A DNA stretch of 64,000 nucleotides from Hermatobates lingyangjiaoensis. Its lineage: Eukaryota > Arthropoda > Insecta > Hemiptera > Hermatobatidae. A program made the translations under genes and the position numbers. Below are positions 56,266 through 64,000 of the stretch, one piece after another. The notes beneath the pieces are model-generated. The model did no database searches. It saw only the letters and a program-made list of their open reading frames with translations, and was not told where the DNA came from. Positions within the stretch are counted from its first letter, which is position 1, and each line of letters opens with the position of its first letter. The stretch covers positions 5,527,001 to 5,591,000 of the forward strand of contig JAPFBL010001928.1 in NCBI GenBank assembly GCA_026182355.1, given 5' to 3'.

Positions 56266-59200
56266 AAATATTCGTATCTGTGAACTTTAAAAACATCAGA
56301 GTAAATTATTTGAAATTAAATACAATGTATGAATGTTGAATTGCTCTATTGAGGGTTTTAACAGAAGGATCAATATGAAAATTGACTTAATTAATCCTGA
56401 ACCTTAATAAAACATGACTACATACTAAAACATGAGCGAATCATAAGTAACAAAACATTTTGACTCCCCTGCACTATTGAGATGTTTTTGGTCAGATTAG
56501 GTTTTATATTGACGAAGGGACAAGTAAAAGATTATCAGTTAATAATGCCGAGTTTGCTTCGAATTTTAAATTATTCCTGCCAACCCGAATCTACAAAAGA
56601 TACACAAATTACACTAGAAATTAAAAAAAAAAAGAATAAAGAAAGAGTTTTTGATTCGGGATTAAGCAAATTGTAACATTATATGAAAAAACTATATTAA
56701 AAAAATAATTGCATTATTTAAAACATAAATAAAATTTTTGGCCATTTTAGAAAAAAATAAAACTATAAGAAGGTGTTGAGAATTAGACGTTCATGATGAT
56801 CGAATTAGGCTTTATAAAGGCTGTTTTTATTTCCTTAAACTCAAAACAAAAAAGAAAGCATGAAGAGGAGAAAGTTTAGGCAAAAGAAACAGTTCTAGAG
56901 AGTTAAGAAAAGAAATAGCCTTTTTCAAGTTGAGTTAGAAGAGGACGGGCGTATTTATTCTTGTTGAAGTTAAAGAGCTTACTTAGTAATTGATTGTTTT
57001 ACATCCTTTTTTATTATTATAAACTTTTTAATTTTGATTAAATAAAAAAAAGCAAAATATAGTTTGGTTAACATGACTGTCAGGAATACGAAGTATTAAA
57101 CAACATGTATGATTACCTAAATGAATTAATATTCCAATAGAATGGAGTCATTTATCAATGAAGTTTTAATAATTGATGATTTATCATGAATGTGTTATGA
57201 ATATCTTTATCTATTAATATAATCAGTAAAATTTTCTGAAAAAGACACAATTGGAAATGCCGCTCTTTCTACATAAGAAGAATCTTAAAGCAATAATGAA
57301 TCTTGAAGAGATAGACATTTCTTTCAGAAGAATGAAAATAACAGTTTAAATTTTATACTATATAAGTTAAGGACTTTAATAAAAACCAACCCCTCTTCAT
57401 TAATGTTTTAATTACTTTTTCTGGAAATTATCAGTCTTTACTTTTATATTCACTGTTAAAATTAGACTTGAAAAGCATATCCGATATTAAAATGGTAACA
57501 ATTATTTCAATAAGGTTAATGTGAACAAATATAATAATTTATGTATGATATATGAATATCAAAATTTGTATTTTTTTTTAATTTAATTAAAATAAGATGT
57601 TAGAAATTGAAAACTATAAATTTAAACAGGTTGGCATACATTTCTTTTAGGTAATGCTGACATTTAAGATGGATTGACCCGTTGGACTGATGTACGAGTA
57701 TCATATATGCAAGAGCTATCAACCTTCTCAGTAGTTTCTTCATAAGATGTTCTTTTATCATTTATTCCTTCAGAGCCTCTCTTTTAGTTATGTAGTTCGT
57801 AAACTCTAAAATAATGTAGTTTAGTGTATCAACAGTTAATCCATATTTGCTGCATATATAGTTGTCACCAAAGTTGAATAGAAATAAGTAAATACAAGAC
57901 TAAAGGTGTATTCCATGCATGACCTAGTTTTCAACACCTCCGAAGTTCAAAAGAGATCTTTAAAAACCTGATAGTTATTAGAGGTTCCCTTTCAGCAATA
58001 GCATATACGTCTATTCATAGCATCTCATCATTTGCACTTTTATATTTGGTAAGCAGTCCGGAGAAATAACGCTAGCTATAAACGGGATCCATTTCACGAA
58101 CAAAACTAGTGAATTATCAACTGCTTCATTTTCAAGTATTTAACAGTCGCAATAAAATCACTAAAAAATTATATTGATTTCCATTAAATGATTTAGTTGT
58201 ATACAATGTTCTAATGTCTTATAGTGGGAATCACTAATGTTTTGAACTTTTAATTCTTATAATAAAGACTTAGAATCCGTAAGGATGTCTCTGCCGTGAA
58301 GGACTAAGCATCTGAAAAACTCAATAGAACTTTAAGAAGCAGCATTTAAGCATTTTTAGTACAACGTGTGGAAAAATAATAACATTATTTAATATACAAA
58401 TAAAATTTTTAATCATTATTTGAAAAAAAAATATAAGAAAACTTTGGGTGTTTCATGTTCTTGCTGATCAAATTTAGTTTTATAAGTTACTTAAAGATAC
58501 TTGCTAATTTTTGTCCAGTATTAGTTGGCTACACATATTTATTTTATACTGCTCTTGTTTACAGAACCATTATTGTTAGTGCCCAGTGTATGCATTAAGT
58601 AGCATGAGAACCAGTGCTACATTAGTGAACGTGGATGTTAACCTTACATGAGTAAGATGTAAGATGTAAAAGAGCCAGGATGGAGGATTGGATTTTGTCA
58701 GTGGACTAGAAATTTTCATAATTACGTTTCTTTTCTTTCGCCTTTTAAAATGGTTTTCAGAGTTTTTAGAAACAGTAGAGACCTTTTTACGTTTAATAAG
58801 TTTAAGCTGTCTTAAGTGTTAGGAGATGCTAGGCTTAATAAATCAGATTCACGTAATTTTAATTTCCAACAGCTCATCAAAAATATATCTTGTAGAAATT
58901 GAATGTAGTTCAAAATGATTCCTTTTTATTTATTCTTGTATGTGTTTTTGAATGGTACAACTTATAATGTGAGCATAGGCTAGACTTTAGGTAATGCAAA
59001 ACTGATGAACAGTGCTGAATCATGAAACACATGTAGGTTGCGTGAGCTTTAGTCACACCTCCGTCAAATTAATTTGTATATTTAGATTAACTTTAAATTA
59101 TCTTAGAATACCTGTGCAAGGAACATTTCTACTCGTAGTGACTTTAAGTATTTACTGGGAGGTTAAGTAGATGTTTTGAGTTTACTGCATTCTGAACTCG

Positions 59201-59290
59201 TCTTGTGGTGGTTCTCTGTCTGTGTGAGTTGGGCAAATTTTATTAATATTTAACGTTTTCTTATCTGAAAGAAACATCTTTCTTTATCGA
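56266..59290. other. AT-rich unique sequence
   Basis: Nothing recognised. 57660-58100 is slightly GC-richer and could be an old LINE remnant, but no motif stands out. Confidence 0.5.
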
Positions 59291-59291
59291 T

Positions 59292-59587
59292 GTTTCATCT
59301 AGAATCAAATATTAAAACACCTTTAAGCCAACATTTAGTCTTACATTTGTAGACATCTTCAGGAATACAACAAACAGAAATTAATTATAGTAACGTGAAA
59401 AACATGTATGCTATGTTGTAAACTTGGTAAATACCGAGATAATTAGGTATATTTATATAAATAACGTGACTTATAAAATTTTTTTCATGTTATTGTAATT
59501 AATTTCTGTATAGATATAGCCCTGAAGATGTCCACAAATAAAGACGAAACATTGGCTTAAAGGTGTTTACTGTTTGATGCTAGACAA
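59292..59587. mobile_element. PLE-like family F, inverted pair
   Basis: The left arm (59292-59402, minus) and right arm (59482-59587, plus) share CATCTAGAATCAAA (with changes), AACACCTTTAAGCC, TTTGTAGACATCTTCAGG, AACAGAAATTAATTA and the GTAACGTGAAAAACATG word. The spacer is about 80 bp. The right core is nearly intact (59518-59557). No (TA)n borders this pair. Confidence 0.82.
59518..59557 (+). ncRNA. Hammerhead-like ribozyme motif, family F
   Basis: Stem I strand AGCC (59518-59521), CTGAAGA (59522-59528), extra T, stem II GTC/GAC with a 10-nt loop (59530-59545), GAA (59546-59548), ACAT, T, stem I partner GGCT (59554-59557). The inverted left copy has ATGT at the palindrome. One arm reads CA and the other TG where the ancestor probably had CG, giving the perfect palindrome ACGT found in family A. 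Activity is not shown. Confidence 0.58.
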
Positions 59588-60804
59588 AACCTCAATTAAG
59601 AAAGAAAAATATCATTATTTATAAAATATTACCTGAGTGGAATTTTTTCAAGATAAAATTACCAGAGAAAATTGTGAAGTGTCAGACTAATAACTGAACA
59701 AATTTGGCTGATTATTTTTGCGAAAGAAAATGATGTAAATTTTCGTTTTAATAGTTTTGATGTATAAAAAGTTTACAATGTACTTCAAAAAATGGTTATT
59801 TAGTTTATTTTTAATACAGTTTTGGAATAATAGTTGCTTTGGGAAACTCATTATAAGCGGCTCTCGGACAATAAGATGTCGTATAGTAGTGAACCTTGTT
59901 AGAACATTCTTTATATATGTATAACGTGTATTATAGATGGAAGGATATCACTTAGTGATATATTTTGGTCAAAATATATACCAAATAGAATTGGGAATAC
60001 CATTTTTTTTCAAGCCTTTAAACCATGTGAATGTTTATTAGTCGGTTCAAGAATGTTTCCAATCAATATTATGTTGGCTCTATAGACTTGCCAGGTTGTG
60101 ACAGTCTGCTTTGACTTTGATGAATATCTTCGTTATCCTAAACATCATTAAAGCTTAGCAGTACCAGATTAAAAAGAATATTTAAGTAGTTAATAATCAG
60201 TGGTTTTTACTGATTATATTACTAAGGCTTAAACGACCTTATATTATTCTGGATTAGTCTAAAAATCAAGCCTAGTAAAGAGAAGGTTGCACAAAGTGTT
60301 CTTTGATCCGTGGATCGAATATACAAGTAATATTCAACATTTGTACACATCTAAGCAACTACAGACAGAAAATATTTGCACATTCCCTATGTATAACATA
60401 TCTTTTCTTAACATTAGGCATATTGCCTAAACATTTGAACACAGTATCCGTTCATGCTATTTGCTTCAATGTGAATTTCAATTTTACTCCTTGTATCATT
60501 CAAGCAAAGGGTATTAATGAATAATGTTTTTGAATGACTAGAAAAATATTCTTTTTCTATATGAATTGTAATTCTTGCATATTTTAAATTAATTTTTTTA
60601 ATTTTATGATAAATTGACTTACCCTTTTTGTTATGTTAGCACTTTTATGATATGATTGAATTTACTCGTCGAAGGGTATAAAGCTGCGATGTGTCAGATG
60701 TCTTTTAATTTTATCGCAGATGTAAAAATCTTTGATATGTTGGGTTTATGTTTCTAACTTTGAATGATTAATAAGGTTAATAAAATATTGATTATTTATA
60801 AATA
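59588..60804. other. AT-rich unique sequence
   Basis: Nothing recognised. Confidence 0.6.
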
Positions 60805-60810
60805 TTTATT
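60805..60810 (-). promoter_or_regulatory. Candidate poly-A signal AATAAA
   Basis: AATAAA on the minus strand about 345 bp downstream of the stop codon of the candidate last exon at 61154-61230. In such AT-rich DNA this hexamer also occurs by chance. Confidence 0.25.
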
Positions 60811-61153
60811 AACACATTAATTAAACATAAAACATTTCGTACACTTAACAATTGAACTAGATTGATATAGTTAAAGATTTAAAATAATAACTTGGGTATA
60901 CGGACATTTTTCACATACAATAAAATTTGAAACGTGTACATGATATAACATAATTATAATTTTATATGTTTATGTTTCACTTGTGAATATTATACAATGA
61001 GATTAACTTATATACACTTAGGGATATTGGTATAGGCTATGTACACATAAGGAAGGGTGGGAGGAGGGTCTGGGGGAGGGAGTGGTGTGCGAGGGTGGTA
61101 TGTACATCGAAATGGGGGCGAGAGAAGGACGGTTAGACGAGAAGAGGAGGAGG

Positions 61154-61230
61154 CTACCTGGCTGCAAGCCCCACGTGAAGGAGCATCATGAGGAGAAGCG
61201 TGGAGCCGGACCTCTGGGTGCACACGCCCG
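61154..61230 (-). CDS. Candidate terminal exon of a host gene, hydrophobic C-terminus
   Basis: On the minus strand a splice acceptor (GTGATTGTTTCAG, AG at 61232-61231) precedes an exon-like GC-rich island (about 61020-61300) in otherwise AT-rich DNA. In the frame with a 2-nt leading phase it encodes GVCTQRSGSTLLLMMLLHVG then LAAR and a TAG stop (61156-61154). A small-residue patch followed by about 14 hydrophobic residues right before the stop is what GPI-anchor signals look like, for example in arthropod immunoglobulin-family adhesion proteins, or a short membrane anchor. The protein upstream is not in view, so the identity is unknown. Another frame from the same acceptor stays open for longer (to about 61008, proline-rich), so the frame choice is inference. 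The rest of the island would be 3' UTR. Confidence 0.4.
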
Positions 61231-61353
61231 CTGAAACAATCACAGCATGACAACTAGCCAGTCGAAACACTGCTCATGTCAGGGTGCAAAAAAAACATGT
61301 ACCAAACTGAACAAACAAGTACATAATATAAGAAATTCATATCCAATATACTG

Positions 61354-61672
61354 CAACTAGGTTAGGTTGCAGTGGCAGTTCCACAAGGGAACACACTTAG
61401 GCCGAGCATTGGCCCTTTGTGATACCACACAATGAAGGTTAATTCTACAGTGGGAGTCCTACATTTTGCCTAACTGAAGTGTATTTAGAATAGGGATCTT
61501 TAACGAGTACCTGACATCGTATAGGCTCGGGACCGACAGTTTAACGTCCTTCTCCGAGGGACGACGTGCTCAGATTTATTCACCTCCCGCATGAATAAAT
61601 CGAGGGCCAGGTGGGGATCGAACCCCGGTCCTATCAGATCAGAGGCGAGCACGTAACCACTGAGCTAGCCTC
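61354..61672 (-). mobile_element. tRNA-derived SINE, subfamily b, complete
   Basis: On the minus strand from 61672: GAGGCTAGCTCAGTGGTTAC (A box), GGTTCGATCC (B box at 61624-61615), CACCTGGCCCTCGATTTATT, then the centre CGTCGTCCCTCGGAGAAGG, ACGTTAAACTGTCGGTCCCG, GTCAGGTACTCGTTAAAG, then the b tail TTGTGTGGTATCACAAAGGG, CACTGCAACCTAACCTAG. Both promoter boxes are intact, so this is the best-preserved copy in the window. It lies just upstream, on the minus strand, of the candidate terminal exon. Confidence 0.93.
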
Positions 61673-64000
61673 AAAATGTTTTGTCGACTTCCTTGTTTGA
61701 TTTTTTTTTTTACAATTAAGCAACTGTTTTTATAGAATCCGGTTTCTTGTTTTCAGGAGCACCTGATCAGACACTTTTAAATAAATCATCTTTCCCATCT
61801 TTTCATTCATGTTTTTGAAAGATTTCTCTTTTTAAATAAAAAAAAAATCGGCTGTTAATTAAACTAATTAAAAAAACCGTTCATTAAAGAAAGCCAGCAT
61901 ATTAAACAAAAAAATTCATTTTACATTCTCAGTTACAGTTTTTGTATTTTCAACTGGACCACGAAATACACAAACTCATTTTTAATTTCCTCTTCCATTA
62001 ACCAGATCGATATCGAGAGAAATGTTTTAAACCACTGATGTAAACTAATAATTCAGCTCCTCTCAAATGACTTACCCACACGGTTATTCGTTTTTGATTT
62101 TTAACAAGAGCCATTCTAGTTATCACAATACTATTTTGACTGCACTTTGTGCGAATACAACATAAGTTTATCGGGGAAATTGTGCCACATTCCAGTGGAG
62201 GTTTAAAAGTCGTCTTATACGGTTATATTCCGTAGTCTACCTTTCTATGTAAAATAATTATTTCAAAAAAATTGCTTTTTATTATTTTAATGATAAAATG
62301 AATTTACATTCAAATATATTATAGTATTTAATTTGATTATTACACATTTTTTGTGATTTTTTCTTTGTATTTAAATTCATAATGACATAATAATTATATA
62401 TGTTATATGAAATGACAGAGTAAAACAAACTAATCAAATATTGTATGTTGCCTTAAATTTGATTCTTCGATATACATAAAGGATATACACTCCAAAACAC
62501 ACTCACATACACCCTTCTACTCCTACATACTCGTATGTACACTGAAACAAACATACTTAAACAAGCCAATTTTTCTCTAATATTATTAAATAACTTATTT
62601 AATGGAGAATAAAAGTAAGTTTAAACAAGCTTTATTAATATTAGCAATAAAAATGGATATTTCTTCTAGCTCACTTAAGGGGATAAAAAAAAAAAAAAGT
62701 TCAAAGAGGAACAATAAAGGTTTGCCAGAGAAGGGGTAATGAAATGACTATAAGATGGTTCTAAGCTCAGCTTCTAGGGAATTTCATTAAGGAGGAATTC
62801 AAGTCATAACAACGACTCATTAGCCTGATTAATTCTCTTTGGCACCCGCACCAGTAACCTGAGTAATAATCCACTCAAATCACCTACTAATTATCTCGCA
62901 ACTATTTCAATTGAAATTTAAGAACACAATGTAAATGATATTTTAACACCTGTTACACTATCATTGCAGTAGTTCCTCTTGGAATATAGAAACCTAATCA
63001 TGTTTCGTTGTTTGATTCAATTTTACGCTAAATCTTTTTGGTTAGTGATCGATTTTTTTCTTTACACTCTATTTCTATCAAGAATGCGCGTTTCAGCGTT
63101 TTTTCCGTTATCATCTCATTTTGTTTTTTCTGAATTCAACCGAGATTACTAATCCATTTATCTTTTCTAAGTTAAAAACATTTTATAGACATTTGCGCGC
63201 AATGTTGATATTCACCATGATTTGAAAATATAATCTATAGATAGTTACATCACCTGATTACTACTAATAAAGACAACAAACTACCTACTCATCCGAACCT
63301 CCTTGTACAAACTCTAAATCCTGCCACCAACCTTCCTCAACCTTACACAACAGTTACTTCATCCACTGACTGTCTCACTACTTGTCCAAACTCATGGCTA
63401 AAAACATTGAAAACCATATCTAACAAGACGACGTGATCTCAAATACATCATTACTGTAGAGACGAACTTAATATCTGACATGAATTACTGGCATTCCAAG
63501 TTATAGTAGCACAGTAATAAAACAGCAGAAGGTCTCTGGTCTGGAACTGCTAGTTACGACGTGCACTATAGTGCGTGGATATATTCGTTGGTCGTTGGTC
63601 GATAGACATTTCAAGGCTGTCTTGAAACAGCATTAATCTCTATATAAAGTAATATTCACAAATTGAATTGTCTCTTCCACAGGATTATCTTAGATATGAA
63701 TAAGGGCCAAAATACATTGAAAATTAGCCCGACACATTTGTTTAAATGGGCTTTAATTTAATTAACAAAGTGTTTCTTTTCAAATATCACAAAAATAACT
63801 GAAAGAAATTTTACATTCATATTTAAAATACTCACATTATTCGTATTTGTATTTTGTTATTCGTATTTGTATTAACAAATGGTGTTCGATTTTAACACCA
63901 TTTTTTGATAATTCTTTGATTGTAATGTAAGATGTTTTATATACGAGTACTGTAGAGCGGGCTTCATACTCGGTACGCCAAGAAAGACACATAGGAAAAA
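61673..64000. other. AT-rich unique sequence
   Basis: Nothing recognised. A short TTATTCGTATTTGTATT direct repeat lies near 63838-63871. If the candidate exon is real, this would be intron or upstream gene sequence on the minus strand. Confidence 0.5.

Noticed and set aside
61008..61253. 81-codon proline-rich minus-strand frame as a stand-alone gene
   Set aside because: It runs across the putative intron/exon border. The alternative phase from the splice acceptor gives a more gene-like ending, although I cannot exclude the proline-rich frame.

Overview
This is non-genic nuclear DNA from a repeat-rich animal, most likely an invertebrate. The base composition is strongly AT-rich, and long (TA)n runs recur throughout. 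There is no dense coding and no operon-like structure. The recognisable content is eukaryotic mobile DNA: Penelope-like elements (PLEs) of the RT plus GIY-YIG type, tRNA-derived SINEs, a non-autonomous hAT element with a perfect 8-bp target-site duplication, a TA-flanked terminal-inverted-repeat element, and simple repeats. I cannot name the species.

Layout. 1-8.7 kb is mostly AT-rich unique DNA with two foldbacks, one PLE-derived inverted pair and one SINE. 8.7-15.1 kb is the richest PLE zone: inverted pairs of short PLE-derived units, a 200-bp (TA)n tract, a TA-flanked TIR element, a GIY-YIG C-terminal fragment with its downstream terminal unit, and a 417-codon open RT/GIY-YIG reading frame on the minus strand. 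15-38.6 kb alternates unique AT-rich DNA with more PLE units, N-terminal PLE coding scraps, SINEs and the hAT element. 38.6-52 kb holds mostly unique DNA plus a degenerate SINE, a 107-bp tandem duplication, another SINE, a 22/44-bp satellite and a duplicated block around a (TG)n tract. 52-54 kb is a second PLE cluster containing a nearly perfect 136-bp-arm inverted repeat. 54-61 kb is quiet apart from two PLE-like units. At 61.0-61.3 kb a GC-rich island on the minus strand looks like the last exon of a host gene: a splice acceptor followed by a short hydrophobic C-terminal tail. If so, much of the window may be downstream or intergenic DNA next to that gene. A SINE lies just upstream of the exon, on the acceptor side.

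Main observation. At least seven different short repeat families share one RNA-like design: CTGANGA, one extra nucleotide, a hairpin (stem II), GAA, a self-complementary 4-6 nt word, then a cleavage-type nucleotide (T, C or A). In the best copies the outer flanks also pair (4-bp stem I). This matches hammerhead ribozymes of PLEs whose stem III can only form between two molecules. These units abut (TA)n tracts and often occur as inverted pairs, and all the PLE protein fragments also break at or beside (TA)n tracts. No complete cellular gene is visible in the window.
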